A DNA stretch of 64,000 bases from CAWEBF01 sp963807235 (GCA_963807235.1 CAWEBF010000003.1:138462-202461), one strand, 5' to 3'. Positions 36,403-46,840 are shown, numbered from the stretch's first letter. Translations and numbers: made by a program. Notes: generated from the letters alone by a model not told the origin.

Positions 36403-37567
36403 ATGGCGCGGCTGTCGTGTTCCATTCTTAGCGGCGACGAGGGGTTCAAGGCACAGCTCGCCAGTGTGCTGCGGGGCTCGTCGCTGTCCATCGTCTCCGG
36501 TGAGCGCGGGGCGCCTGGCGCCAGCTCCGATGTGATCGTGGTGGACGGCCGGGACGATCCCGCCGCGGCCATCGCGGCGGTCGAACACCTGCGCTCGGCC
36601 GATCCGACCGCCGGCATCTTCTTCGTCTCGTCCGACGTCCAGCCCGACGCCATCCTGCGGGCGATGCGGGCGGGAGCCAACGAGTTCTTCGCCTGGCCAC
36701 CGTCGCGGGAGGCGCTGGACGAGGCCGTGCAGCGCGTGGCGTCGCGCCGGGCGTCGTCGTCGCCGCAGCAGGCGACGACGCTGGTGTTCCTCGGCGCCAA
36801 GGGCGGCGCCGGGACGACGACCGTGGCAGTGAACTGTGCGGTCGAAGTTGCGCGCCTCAGCGGGAGGCCCACGGTCATCGTGGATCTCAAGCCCGGGCTC
36901 GGCGAGGTCTCGCTCTTCCTCGGCGTTCGCAGCCGCTACACCCTCCTCGATGCGCTCGACAACCTGCACCGGCTCGACTCCGACTTCCTCAAGGAGCTCG
37001 TGGTCAAGCACAAGTCCGGCCTCGACATGCTGGCGGGCTCGGACCAGTTCGATCGCCCGGCGATGGAGGACATCCCGGCCCTCGAGGAAGTGTTCCGGCT
37101 GCTGGCGCGCCAGTATCGAGTACATCGTCATCGACGCGGGGTCGCAGGTGAACCCCACGGCGGTGTCGGCACTCTGCTCGGCAGACATGGTGGGCCTGGT
37201 GGCCAACCCCGACGTGCCGTGCGTGCGCAACGCGCAGCGGCTGATCGAGCGCCTCGCGCAGCTCGGGCCGTGCGGCGAGCGCGTCAAGATCCTGCTCAAT
37301 CGGGCCGCCGAGCCGTACCCGATTTCGCCCGCGCAGCTGCAGAGCGCGCTGGGGCAGCCGATTTTCCACACGTTCCCGAGTGACTACAAGGCGGTGTCGT
37401 CGGCGCTGAATTCCGGCGTGCCGCTGGCGCTCAGCAGCAACACCGAGATCGCGACGCAGTTCGACGCGTTCACGCGCGCCATCATCAACCCACCGGCCGA
37501 GGCCGCCGAACCAGCAGTCGCCGGCCGGCGACTGGTCGGCGTGCAGCGGCTGGCTTCGATCTGGTAG
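36403..37567 (+). CDS. cpaE: Tad localisation ATPase CpaE/TadZ (one frameshift)
   Basis: About 388 residues. The N-terminal domain (RLSCSILSGDEGFKAQLASV to FFAWPPSREALDEAVQRVA) is a degenerate receiver fold. The C-terminal MinD/ParA-like ATPase has the deviant Walker A LGAKGGAGTTTVAVN, VIVDLKPGLGEVSLFLGV, and after a frame change near 37,115 YIVIDAGSQVNPTAVSAL and LNRAAEPYPISPAQL. TadZ/CpaE proteins place the pilus machine in the cell. Start ATG 36,403 follows the secretin stop by 36 bp. Confidence 0.9.
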
Positions 37568-37573
37568 CCCGAC

Positions 37574-38929
37574 ATGGCAACGGCTTTCCCCTCGGTTGCA
37601 CCGCCAGCCACCCGCGCCGGGGCGCGGCCCACGACTGTTCAGCAGGCCCCGCGACAGCAGTACCTGGAACTGCGCGCGGCGGTGCATCGCAAGCTGCTCA
37701 ACCGCCTGAACCTGGAGGCGCTGGCCCACGCCGATCGCGCGCGCGCTGAAGCGGAAATTCGCGCGCTGCTGGGACAGCTCCTCTCGGAGGAGTCCGCCGC
37801 GCCGCTCAACATGGGCGAGCGCGAGACGCTCTTCGCCGAGGTGGTCGATGACGTGTTCGGCCTGGGGCCGCTCGAGCCGCTCCTGCGGGACATGACCATC
37901 AGCGACATCCTGGTCAACACGCACCAGCACGTATTCGTCGAACGGAAGGGCCGCCTGAGCCGCGTGACGGCGACGTTCCAGGACGACGCGCACCTGCTGC
38001 GCGTCATCGACCGGATCGTCAGCCGCGTCGGGCGACGCGTGGACGACAGCTCGCCGATGGTGGATGCGCGCCTGCCGGACGGCTCGCGCGTGAACGCGAT
38101 CATTCCGCCGCTGGCAGTTGACGGTCCGCTTCTGTCGATTCGCCGGTTTCCCGCGGAACGGCTGAAGGCCACCGACCTGGTGAGCCTGGGCGCGATGACG
38201 CAGCCCATGCTCGACTTCCTGTCGCACTGCGTGCGCGCCAAGCTGAATTGCCTCATCAGCGGCGGCACCGGCGCCGGCAAGACCACACTCCTCAACGTCC
38301 TCTCGAGCTTCATCTCCGAGGACGAGCGCATCGTCACCATCGAGGACGCGGCGGAGTTGCAGCTGCACCAGCAGCACGTGGCGCGCCTCGAGACCCGGCC
38401 GGCCAACGTCGAGGGCAAGGGCGCCATCCGCCAGCGCCAGCTGCTGGTGAATGCCCTGCGTATGCGCCCCGACCGCATCGTGGTGGGCGAGGTTCGCGGT
38501 GAGGAAGCCCTCGACATGTTGCAGGCCATGAACACCGGCCACGACGGGTCGCTCACGACGGTCCACGCCAACACGCCCCGCGACGCCTTGTCGCGTATCG
38601 AAACGATGATCGCGATGGGCGCGACGAACCTGCCGGAGAAGGCGATGCGGCACCAGGTCGCGTCAGCGATCCAGATCGTCATGCAGCAGACGCGCTACAG
38701 CGACGGCACCAGGAAGGTGACCAGCATCTCCGAGATCACCGGAATGGAAGGCGACATCATCACGATGCAGGAGATCTTCGTCTTCGACAAGCTGGGCGTC
38801 GGCCCCGACGGGAACATCATCGGACGGTTTCGCGCAACCGGCGTGCGGCCCAAGGTGTCCGAGCGGCTTCTCGCGTCGGGCATCCGGCTGCCCACCTCGA
38901 TGTTCGAGGGCTCGGTGGAGGTGCGCTGA
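37574..38929 (+). CDS. cpaF: Tad secretion ATPase CpaF (TadA)
   Basis: Motor ATPase for Flp pilus assembly, 451 residues, intact. Signatures: VVDDVFGLGPLEPLLRDMTI, INPRL-type Arg region RVNAIIPPLAVDGPLLSIRR, Walker A ISGGTGAGKTTLLNVL, Asp box IVTIEDAAELQL, Walker B PDRIVVGEVRGEEALDMLQA and the His box TGHDGSLTTVHANTPRDAL. Starts 6 bp after cpaE; its stop overlaps the TadB start (TGATG). Confidence 0.96.
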   Translation: MATAFPSVAPPATRAGARPTTVQQAPRQQYLELRAAVHRKLLNRLNLEALAHADRARAEAEIRALLGQLLSEESAAPLNMGERETLFAEVVDDVFGLGPLEPLLRDMTISDILVNTHQHVFVERKGRLSRVTATFQDDAHLLRVIDRIVSRVGRRVDDSSPMVDARLPDGSRVNAIIPPLAVDGPLLSIRRFPAERLKATDLVSLGAMTQPMLDFLSHCVRAKLNCLISGGTGAGKTTLLNVLSSFISEDERIVTIEDAAELQLHQQHVARLETRPANVEGKGAIRQRQLLVNALRMRPDRIVVGEVRGEEALDMLQAMNTGHDGSLTTVHANTPRDALSRIETMIAMGATNLPEKAMRHQVASAIQIVMQQTRYSDGTRKVTSISEITGMEGDIITMQEIFVFDKLGVGPDGNIIGRFRATGVRPKVSERLLASGIRLPTSMFEGSVEVR

Positions 38930-39888
38930 TGATCCTGGCGCTGATCGTGTTCGTGCTCGTCACCGGCGCCATCGTGGGCGCTTACATGCTTGCCACGCGC
39001 CTGCCGGGCGTGCTGGCGGAGCGCCGGCTCGAGGCGCGGCTGAAGGATCTGTCACGCGTCGCCGCGGACGGCGAGGAGTCGGTTGTCACACAGCGGCCCA
39101 CGAGTTCGATGCCTGGCGTGGACCGGCTGGTCCGGGGCACGCAGGCGGCGTCATGGCTCGCCAAACTGATCGACCAGGCGGGTCTGCAGGTGAGTCCCGG
39201 CACCATCGTCGTGTCGTGCGTCGCCGCGGGAGGCGTCCTGGCGTTGGCCGGTTTCCTCGCCCTCAGCAGGTGGGAGGCCCCCGCCGTCGGCTTCGTCCTC
39301 GGCTTGCTGCTGCCGATCGGATGGCTGCGCTACAAGCGCGGCGTCCGGATGAAGAAGTTCGAGGAGCAGTTCCCCGAGGCGCTCGACCTGCTGTCGCGCG
39401 CCATTCGCGCCGGTCACGCGTTCCAGTCGGCGATGGGCATGGTGGCCGATGAGTTGGACGCGCCGGTCGGCACCGAGTTCCGGAAGAGCTTCGAGCAGCA
39501 GAACTTCGGGCTGCCCCTCAAGGAGGCGCTCAATCTGCTGTCGGAGCGGATGCCGCTGATGGACGTCCGGTTCTTCGCGACGGCCGTCAACATCCAGCGC
39601 GAAACGGGCGGCAACCTGGCCGAGATCCTGGACAACCTCGCACACGTTGTCCGCGAGCGGTTCAAGATTCTGCGCCAGGTGCGCGTCCACACCGCGCACG
39701 GACGGTTCACCGGATACGTACTGTTGGCCCTGCCCGCGGCCCTGGCCGTGGCGCTCCACTTCATCAGCCCGGGCCACATCAAGACGCTGTTCACCCACCC
39801 AATGGGCCAGACCATGGTGCTCGGCGCGATCGTGATGCAGACCATCGGCTTCGTGTGGATCAAGCGCGTGATCAAGATCGAGGTGTAA
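38929..39888 (+). CDS. tadB: Tad inner-membrane platform protein TadB
   Basis: 319 residues with the T2SSF domain. An N-terminal helix (LALIVFVLVTGAIVGAYMLA), two more near 90-135, then FPEALDLLSRAIRAGHAFQS, the conserved platform motif, and RETGGNLAEILDNLAHVVRE. Two C-terminal helices close the protein. It forms the membrane platform with TadC. Start ATG overlaps the cpaF stop by one base; 1 bp separates it from tadC. Confidence 0.93.
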   Translation: MILALIVFVLVTGAIVGAYMLATRLPGVLAERRLEARLKDLSRVAADGEESVVTQRPTSSMPGVDRLVRGTQAASWLAKLIDQAGLQVSPGTIVVSCVAAGGVLALAGFLALSRWEAPAVGFVLGLLLPIGWLRYKRGVRMKKFEEQFPEALDLLSRAIRAGHAFQSAMGMVADELDAPVGTEFRKSFEQQNFGLPLKEALNLLSERMPLMDVRFFATAVNIQRETGGNLAEILDNLAHVVRERFKILRQVRVHTAHGRFTGYVLLALPAALAVALHFISPGHIKTLFTHPMGQTMVLGAIVMQTIGFVWIKRVIKIEV

Positions 39889-39889
39889 G

Positions 39890-40805
39890 GTGACATTGCT
39901 GCTGCCCCTGATGGGGTTCCTGTTCGTCTCGTTGCTGGTCACCGCGATCGGCCTGGCGATGGCGCGCGGCGAGACGGCCATCGAGCGCCGGCTCGGCGAG
40001 CTTGGTGTCGGCGGCGGCTCGCTGCCGGCCATGCCGTCCGTCTCGGGCGAACGCGTGGTGAACGTGCTGAAGCGGCTGGGCAAGTCCGCGCCCAGGTCGG
40101 CGTCGGAACTGGGAAAGCTTCGGCAGCGGCTGGTGGCCTCCGGGTATCGCGGCAGCGAGGCGCTGCCCGTGTTCTTTGGCATCCGGCTGACCCTGGCGTT
40201 GGCGTCCTTCGGCGCGATCTCGAGCGGCCTCGTCGTGAAGCCGAACCTGATGCTTGCCCTCGGCGGCCTGGCCCTCGGCTACATCCTGCCGGGCATTGCG
40301 CTCGCGCGCATGGCCCAGCGGCGCCAGCACCGGATTCGCTTGTCGTTGCCCGACGCGCTCGACCTGCTGGTCGTCAGCGTGGAAGCCGGCCTGGGGCTCG
40401 ATCAGGCACTGCAGCGGGTCGCTGAAGAGCTGGTGCACGCCCACCCCGAGCTGTGCGACGAGCTGCGGCTCATCAACCTGGAGCTGCGGGCGGGCAAGGC
40501 ACGCTCGGAGGCCCTGCGAAACCTGGCCGACCGCACGGGCGTGGACGACCTGTCGTCGCTTGCCGCGATGCTGATCCAGACCGACAAGTTCGGCACGAGC
40601 GTGGCGCGGTCGCTGCGCGTCCACTCCGACACGCTGCGGACCAAGCGCCGTCAGCGTGCCGAGGAGGCCGCGGCCAAGACGGGCGTCAAGATGGTGTTCC
40701 CGCTGGTGTTTTGTATCTTCCCGGCCATCTGGGTCGTGACGATCGGCCCGGCGGCGATCAAGTTCGTGGAAGTGCTGTTCCCGCTGGCGGACGGGACGCA
40801 AGTGA
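39890..40805 (+). CDS. tadC: Tad inner-membrane platform protein TadC
   Basis: GTG 39,890, one base after the TadB stop. About 304 residues of T2SSF type: LPLMGFLFVSLLVTAIGLAM, LSLPDALDLLVVSVEAGLGL, FGTSVARSLRVHSDTLRTKR, then VKMVFPLVFCIFPAIWVVTI, the typical TadC end. The frame has no stop and runs on into an ATPase. At 40,802-40,805 the bases GTGA combine a GTG start for the ATPase with a TGA in another frame. A one-base indel just upstream would restore a normal TadC stop with GTGA overlap, so the end at 40,805 is proposed rather than read directly. Confidence 0.85.
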
Positions 40806-42164
40806 CGCCGCCCCTTACGGTGCCGTCGCTCGCGCCCCCCGTGCCGCTGACGCTTGCAGACACGGGCCTGTTGCCCGACCGCCTCGAGCAGCTGCTCCTG
40901 AAGACGCTGTACTCCGGCGAGCTGACCGGACTCGACATCGCCGAACGTACCAAGCTGACCTACGCCGTGCTGGATCCGCTGGTGATTCGGCTGCGGACGG
41001 AGATGCTGATCGAGGTGCGGGGTGCCAGCGCCGCATCGAGCGCCAGCTACCGGTACGCGCTCACCGATCTCGGCCGGTCGCGGGCGATCCAGTATCTGGA
41101 GATCAACCAGTACACGGGCGCCGCGCCCGTCCCGCTGTCGATGTACGTGGCGCAGGTACGTGCCCTGCAGAAGGCGCGCGGCGTGCTGGAGCGGGAGCGT
41201 CTCAGGGCGGGGTTCTCGCACCTGGTGATCGGCGACGAGTTCCTGGAGAAGCTGGGCCCGGCCGCCAACGCGAACAAGGCGCTGTTCCTCTACGGGCCTC
41301 CCGGCAACGGCAAGACCGTGATCGCCGAGGGCCTCGGCCGTGCCGTCGGCGGCGACATGTTCATCCCGTACGCCATCGACGTGGACGGGCACGTCATCAC
41401 GATGTACGACCCAATCAACCACGAGCGGCTTGACACCGACGAGCAGTCGACGGGCAGCGTGCTCGCGTCGGCGCCGTGGGATCGCCGATGGGTGCGCATT
41501 CGGCGCCCTGTGGTCATGGTGGGCGGCGAGCTGACGCTCGACCAGCTGGATCTGACCTTCAACCCCATCTCCAAGTTCTACGAAGCCCCGCTGCAGCTGC
41601 GGGCCAATGGCGGCGTGTTCCTGGTGGACGACTTCGGGCGGCAGCGGATCCGGCCGGACGAGTTGCTGAACCGGTGGATCGTGCCCCTCGAAAGCCGCGT
41701 GGACTATCTGACCCTGCACACCGGGAAGAAGTTCGAGATCCCGTTTGACGTGCTGACCGTGTTTGCCACCAACCTCGACCCGGCATCACTGGCCGACGAA
41801 GCGTTCCTCCGGCGCATCCCGGTACAAGATTCCGGTGATCGATCCGTCGATGGACGACTTCATCCGGATCTTCGAGATCAACTGCCAGAGCCGGGGCTTC
41901 AGCTTCCGGCCCGAGCTGGTGTCGTATCTCTTGCGCCGGCACTACCAGCCCTTCGACCGGGCGCTCCGGTCCTGCCATCCGCGCGACCTGCTCGATCAGG
42001 CCCTGGCGCTCTGCCGCTACCGTGGCGTCACGCCGACGCTCAACGAAGAACTGCTCGACGCCGCGTGCGCGTCGTATTTCGTCCACAACGAGCTCGGTCA
42101 GGTAGCCCTGCCCGCGCGGCAGTCGCACGGCGTACGGTCGGCCCAGCCGGTAGGAGTTCAGTGA
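40802..42164 (+). CDS. Tad-locus AAA ATPase (one frameshift)
   Basis: About 455 residues from GTG 40,802. The N-terminal part (LPDRLEQLLLKTLYSGELTG, ERTKLTYAVLDPLVIRLRTE) looks like a winged-helix domain. The ATPase core has Walker A FLYGPPGNGKTVIAEGLG and Walker B GGVFLVDDFGRQRIRPDELL, then TVFATNLDPASLADEAFLRR as sensor-like segment. After a frame change near 41,820 comes YKIPVIDPSMDDFIRIFEIN and a helical lid. This class resembles MoxR/chaperone-type AAA proteins and is not among the core Tad genes; remodelling of the pilus machine is a reasonable guess. Its stop overlaps the next start (GTGA). Confidence 0.8.
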
Positions 42165-43533
42165 CCGAGCCCCGCAGCGTCGCGCTCGTGCCGTCGGACC
42201 CCCGCGTCAGCGGCGCGCCGCCGCTCGACCGCGAGCGGTACACGGTGCTGCTGCTCGACGAGGATCAGCTCGAGCGTTTTCTGGCGCGTCCGCGGATGCG
42301 CGACGTGGCCCCTGTGCCACTCCGCGCCCTTCCCGCGTGGCCCCACGCGCCGCGGCTGACCGTGCGCCGCGCGGCGGTGACGCTGGCCGTGTTGGCTGCG
42401 GCTGCAACAGTCTGGATCCGTGCCTCCGGCGACGATCTCGAGGCGCCCATCGCGGCTGCCGCTCCCGTGGTGAGCCAGGCGCCGCCCGTCCCGACGGGCG
42501 CCGGGCTTTCGGTGCGGTTGATGCGGTTTGCCGGGGAGAACGAGACGAAGGCGGTTGCGAGCCGGCTGGTCAAGTCGGGTCTGCCGGCGTTTGCGTGGCA
42601 GGTCGAGGGTCCGTTGCCCGACCTGCTTGTCGGGCCGTTCGTATCGATCGACGAGGCGGAACGCGCGCAGCGTGAGCTGGCTGCGCAAGGATATCGACGC
42701 TCGCGTCTCCACGTGGACGAACGGCTGCGCTCCTCGAGATTGGCGCCCGCGTCCGCCACGCCAGCCGTGCTTGCCGTCGCCGCGCCCGGGCGTGAGTCGC
42801 TGGTGTTCGAGCTGTCGGCCGAGCCACGAGGCGTGAGCGGCGAGCGCGTCGATCTCCGCACGTTCGACGTGATGACCAGCCCCGCCGGCGCCATCGACGC
42901 GCAGGAGTGGAACATGCCAGGCGACGTGCGGCTGATCCAGCACGTGTCGGTTGAAGGCGATGCCCGCGGCGAGCGAGGCCTGACGGCTCGCGTGCGGCTG
43001 TCGGCCGGCGTCACCGCCGGCGTTCGCGTGGAGGGGTCCCGCGTCTACGTGGACGTGCAGGAGATGGCGCTGGAACAGGCAGCACCGCCGGCGCGGGCCG
43101 CACGCTGGGTCGAGGTCCCGGCCCAAGCCACGCCTTCGGCGTCCCGTGTGGCGGCCGAGCCGGCAGCCGCGCTCGTGGCTCCGCAGCACGCTCAGACTCT
43201 GCGGCAGCCTGCGCCGGCCGCCGACGTCCTGCGGTATCGCGAGGCAGTCGCGCCGGTGTTCGCGAGGTTCGAGAGATCCAGCCGTTCCTGCGCTCGGCCG
43301 TGGGGCAGGGGAGCCCCGACGTCCTCGTTGCCCTCGGCGGCAGCTTCGCGGAGCTGGATCAGACCCTTCGAGCTATCCCCGTGCCGCCCAACGCGCTGGA
43401 TGCCCACAACCTGCTGAGCTCGGCTGTGCAACTCGCCCGGGGCGCTACCTCGCTCGGCTCGGCCGCTGAGCGCGCCGTCCAGGTCCGCGAAGCGACCGCC
43501 CAGTTCCAGGCCGCCCGCGCGCGCCTGCAGTAG
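42161..43533 (+). CDS. SPOR-domain membrane protein of the Tad locus (one frameshift)
   Basis: About 457 residues. A short cytoplasmic part is followed by one helix (RAAVTLAVLAAAATVWIRAS, ~67-86). The SPOR domain (SVRLMRFAGENETKAVASRL, LPDLLVGPFVSIDEAERAQR, ELAAQGYRRSRLHV) binds denuded glycan of septal peptidoglycan in known proteins. A second strand-rich domain (LVFELSAEPRGVSGERVDLR to VYVDVQEM) resembles an AMIN fold. After a frame change near 43,270 the tail is helical (FLRSAVGQGSPDVLVALGGS). GTG overlaps the ATPase stop. A pilus machine tied to the cell wall or septum is suggested by context, not shown. Confidence 0.75.
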
Positions 43534-43542
43534 GGCACCCTC

Positions 43543-44504
43543 CTAAAGCCCTCTTCGCCCCCAGACGCGCCACAGCCCAAGGCTCCCGAGGAACAGCACG
43601 CCCGTCGCCAGCACGTCGATGGCGTAGTGGGTGCCGCTCAATACGGTTGCGGCGATGAGCAGCACGTTGACGACGGCAAAGGTCACCAGCCACGCCCGAT
43701 GGTGCCGAAACGCCCACGTCACCATCAGACCGCCTGCCGTGTGGAACGAGGGAATGGAGATCAGCCCATCAATGTTGTCGTAGCGCACGGCGAATCCGGC
43801 GCCCGACCGGAGCGCTCGAAGTGCTGAATAAAGCGCCCGTGCTCGAAGATTTGGGGGAAGTCGCCGTAGTACACGAACGGGCACGCCGTTGGAAGGAACA
43901 CCGCGCCGAGGAGCGTTGCCACCAGACACACATGGAAGTGAAAGAGGAACTCCCACAGCGCCTCGCGGTTTCGGTAGAAGAGTCCGAGCACGACCGGCGG
44001 CACGACGAACTGCGGAAGCAGAGTCGAGTACGCCAGAGCCAGAGCCTTGCCGAGAAACGGAAAGCCAGTCGTCCATGCCGCGATGGCCGGCACGTAAATC
44101 CCGAAAGCCGCATCGGCCGCCGCCAGCCACGGATCGACCAGTGGGAGCGCCAAGGCCACGCCCACGGACTGGGCCGGTCCGCCGATGTTCGTGAAGAGCA
44201 GGAGCAGCGCGATAGCCAGCAGCGCATCGGGCACGTGCGCGCGCTTGGGCCGATACCCCGCCGTGCAGTACCACGCCCACACGATGAAGAGTAGGGCCAA
44301 GAGCAGCAGGTGGGAGAGGCCCGTTTCCCAGACGAGGGAAACGCCGCCGACCGGTGCGAGTGCGAGGGCCACACCAAGCACCGCCGCCTGCATGGCAGCC
44401 AGCCTGCGGGCGACCGGATTCAGCCGAAGCCGGGCCCAGCCGTCGGTGCGGGTGGTCGAGAGGGTGCCGGAGTCTTTCGCGAGGACTGTTGTGGCAGAGG
44501 GCAC
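43543..44504 (-). CDS. PAP2-type membrane phosphatase (one frameshift)
   Basis: About 320 residues with six or more hydrophobic segments (MQAAVLGVALALAPVGGVSL, LLLLALLFIVWAWYCTAGY, ALLAIALLLLFTNIGG). After a frame change near 43,800 the PAP2 motifs appear: SIPSFHTAG with the catalytic His, and GTHYAIDVLATGVL. The family dephosphorylates lipid phosphates or transfers phospho-head groups; inositolphosphotransferase-like proteins share this layout. It is convergent with the Tad locus, 9 bp apart, and the last gene of a minus-strand group with SDR and transporter. Confidence 0.78.
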
Positions 44505-44625
44505 TTTGAACCTGTTGGCGATTGCAATCGAGATACCCGGCGGGCGTCCCGAGTCTGCTCACGGTGCGCCCTCATTGCACACACCGACCTGCAGATCCGT
44601 CATCGCAGTCACAGATTCGTGGGCG

Positions 44626-44643
44626 ACGGCGTCTTGACGCCGT
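44626..44643 (-). terminator. Possible terminator hairpin after the transporter gene
   Basis: ACGGCGTC (44,626-44,633) and GACGCCGT (44,636-44,643) form an 8-bp dyad with a 2-base centre, 20 bp beyond the transporter stop. No U-tract is present. Confidence 0.35.
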
Positions 44644-44662
44644 ATCACGGCGATGCCGCCGT

Positions 44663-45318
44663 TCAGAACCCCGATCCCGAGATCCAAACGGCGCCGACGG
44701 CGATCGCCAGCACGCCCGTCGTGCCCATCAGGAGGCGATGCGACCGCGCGGCCGCGTGCGGCCCCACGCGGCCGAGGGCCCCGGCAAACGCCGACATGCT
44801 CAGCACAGTGCCCACGCCGAACGCCCCGACGTAGACCAACGACGCATACGTGGTCGGGAGCGCCAGCGCCGGGAGCACCCCCAAGAAGTGCGCGCTGCCG
44901 GCCACTCCGTGAAGCGTGCCGACGAGGAACGCGGCGTGCGCGTGACCGAGGCGACGTGCCCAGGCCGGTCCGGCGTGCACGGCCAGGTGCCGATGGTGCA
45001 GCGGGCCGTGTGCGTGCGGCGTCGTCTGCACCCGCGCCGCGCGCGCCACGCTCCAGAAGCCGAGCGCAATCAGGGCGCCGCCCACGAGCCGTTCCCCCAC
45101 GCCGACGCATCGCCGATGGGAAGTACGTCTCGCAGGAGCACGGCCGTCACGGCCACCACCAGGACACCCGACGCGTGGCCGATGCCCCAGGTGCAGCCCG
45201 TCCGCCAGGATCGTGAGCGGGCGGAGAGAGCCAGAGGAGCCACCGCGGCAATGTGGTCCGGGCCCGACAGCACGTGATAGGCGCCGGCGATGGCGCCACT
45301 GATCAGCGTCAGGATCAT
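44663..45318 (-). CDS. UreH/NicO-type metal-transporter-like membrane protein (one frameshift)
   Basis: About 218 residues. The first half (ILTLISGAIAGAYHVLSGPD, HIAAVAPLAL) has the His/Asp pattern of the first helix in nickel/cobalt and UreH-like proteins. After a frame change near 45,090 follow a His-rich loop (PHAHGPLHHRHLAVH), FLVGTLHGVAGSAHFLGVLP and RLLMGTTGVLAIAVGAVW. The repeated G-x-x-H-x-x-G-S helix and the His-rich loop fit metal transport, but sulfite-exporter relatives share the fold. The start ATG overlaps the SDR stop, so the two are co-transcribed. Confidence 0.7.
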
Positions 45319-46082
45319 TTCGGCGCCATCCGAATCGCGCCGTCCAGGCGGATCACCTCGCCGTTCAGCATCTCGTTTTCGAAGATATGGCGGACCAGGG
45401 CGGCGTATTCCTCCGGCCGGCCGAGTCGAGGAGGAAAGGGCACCTGCTGAGCCAGGGATTGCCGGGCGGCCTCGGGGAGGGCAGCAAGCAGCGGCGTGTC
45501 GAACGTGCCGGGCGCGATGGTCATGACGCGGACGCCGATCCTCGCAAACTCGCGGGCCAGGGGCAGCGTCAGGCCGACGATCCCGGCCTTGGACGCGGCA
45601 TACGCAGCCTGGCCTATCTGGCCGTCATAGGCTGCCACCGAAGCCGTGCTCACGATCACGCCGCGTTCGCCGGCCCCGTTTGGGGCGTTGTCTGCCATGG
45701 CGGCCGCTGCGAGCCGCGTGACATTGAAGGTGCCGACCAGGTTGACCTGAATGACCTTGGCAAAGTCGTCGAGCGGATGCGGACCCTCGCGGCCCAGTAC
45801 GCGCGCAGCCATCGGGATGCCCGCGGCGTTCACCAGGCCGTCGATCTGGCCGAAGGCCTGCCGCGCCTCGGCGATTGCCGCCGCCACCTCCAGTTCGCTG
45901 GTCACGTCGGCCCGGACGAACCGCGCCCGGTCTCCGTGTGCCGCGGCCCTGGCGGCGCCGCGGACGGCGTCGAGGTCGAGGATCATCGCGCGCCCGCCGG
46001 CGGCCACGACCATGTCAACGGCGGCGCCTCCGAGACCCGACGCGCCGCCGGTCACCACAACGGCCCGGTCGCGGAGGAGCAT
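45315..46082 (-). CDS. SDR-family dehydrogenase, 3-hydroxyacyl-CoA dehydrogenase type 2-like
   Basis: About 255 residues, cytoplasmic. Rossmann motif VVVTGGASGLGGAAVDM, Asp end of strand 2 AMILDLD (NAD preference), NAAG in LVNAAGIPM, catalytic Ser in STASVAAYDG and Tyr/Lys in YAASKAG, then IAPGTFDTPLL. The pattern matches HSD10-like enzymes that oxidise short or branched 3-hydroxyacyl-CoA, but other substrates are possible. It is divergent from the peroxiredoxin gene across 93 bp and overlaps the transporter start. Confidence 0.88.
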   Translation of the reverse strand: MLLRDRAVVVTGGASGLGGAAVDMVVAAGGRAMILDLDAVRGAARAAAHGDRARFVRADVTSELEVAAAIAEARQAFGQIDGLVNAAGIPMAARVLGREGPHPLDDFAKVIQVNLVGTFNVTRLAAAAMADNAPNGAGERGVIVSTASVAAYDGQIGQAAYAASKAGIVGLTLPLAREFARIGVRVMTIAPGTFDTPLLAALPEAARQSLAQQVPFPPRLGRPEEYAALVRHIFENEMLNGEVIRLDGAIRMAPK

Positions 46083-46175
46083 CAAAGAATTCTACATGCA
46101 TCGGACGGGCGTCTTTCGTCCGTCGCGCCGTTGGAGTACGCTCCGTGGGATATACGTGAGATACAGGAGGCAGTT

Positions 46176-46838
46176 ATGAGTCTTCGGATAGGCGATGTCG
46201 CACCGGACTTCGAGGCCGATACCACCGAGGGTCGTGTCAAGTTCCACGAATGGATTGGCAACTCGTGGGCGGTGATCTTCTCGCACCCCAAGGATTTCAC
46301 CCCGGTGTGCACCACCGAGCTCGGGTACATGGCCAAGCTCAAGCCCGAGTTCGACAAGCGCAACACGAAGGTGATCGGGCTCAGCGTGGACCCCGTGGAC
46401 AAACACAGCAGCTGGGCCAACGATATCAAGGAGACGCAGGGACACGCTCCCAACTTTCCGATGATCGGCGACCCCGACCTGGCGGTCTCCAAGGCGTATG
46501 GCATGCTGCCGGCCGAGTCGGGCACGACATCGGAGGGGCGAACGGCCATGGACAACATGACCGTGCGCACGGTCTACGTCATCGGCCCCGACAAGAAGAT
46601 CAAGCTGATGATCAGCTACCCGATGACCACCGGGCGCAACTTCGACGAGGTGCTGCGCGTCCTGGACTCGCTGCAGCTGACGGCGAAGCACCGCGTGGCG
46701 ACGCCCGTCAACTGGAAGCACGGCGACGACGTGATCATCGCCGGGTCGGTGTCCGACGACGAGGCGAAGAAGATCTACCCGAACGGATGGAAGAGCCCTA
46801 AGCCGTACATTCGGATAGTTCCTCAACCTGGGGCTTAG
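46176..46838 (+). CDS. 1-Cys peroxiredoxin (Prx6 type)
   Basis: 221 residues; AGGAGG (46,165-46,170) lies 5 nt before ATG 46,176. Thiol peroxidase that reduces H2O2 and organic peroxides. Peroxidatic Cys in DFTPVCTTELGYM, Arg in NMTVRTVYVIG, and the long C-terminal domain ending IYPNGWKSPKPYIRIVP as in Prx6. No second conserved Cys in the C-terminal arm was seen, consistent with the 1-Cys mechanism. Cytoplasmic, no leader, no frameshift. Confidence 0.95.
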   Translation: MSLRIGDVAPDFEADTTEGRVKFHEWIGNSWAVIFSHPKDFTPVCTTELGYMAKLKPEFDKRNTKVIGLSVDPVDKHSSWANDIKETQGHAPNFPMIGDPDLAVSKAYGMLPAESGTTSEGRTAMDNMTVRTVYVIGPDKKIKLMISYPMTTGRNFDEVLRVLDSLQLTAKHRVATPVNWKHGDDVIIAGSVSDDEAKKIYPNGWKSPKPYIRIVPQPGA

Positions 46839-46840
46839 GG

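Noticed and set aside
34492..37371. A 959-codon open frame on the minus strand across the Tad genes
   Set aside because: It is antisense to intact cpaB/cpaC/cpaE coding sequence. Long antisense frames are expected at this GC content, and its residue mix is Arg/Leu/His-rich without any domain.
46102..46122. Operator-like dyad CGGACG/CGTCCG between the SDR and peroxiredoxin genes
   Set aside because: Only six paired bases with a long loop; too weak to support as a site.
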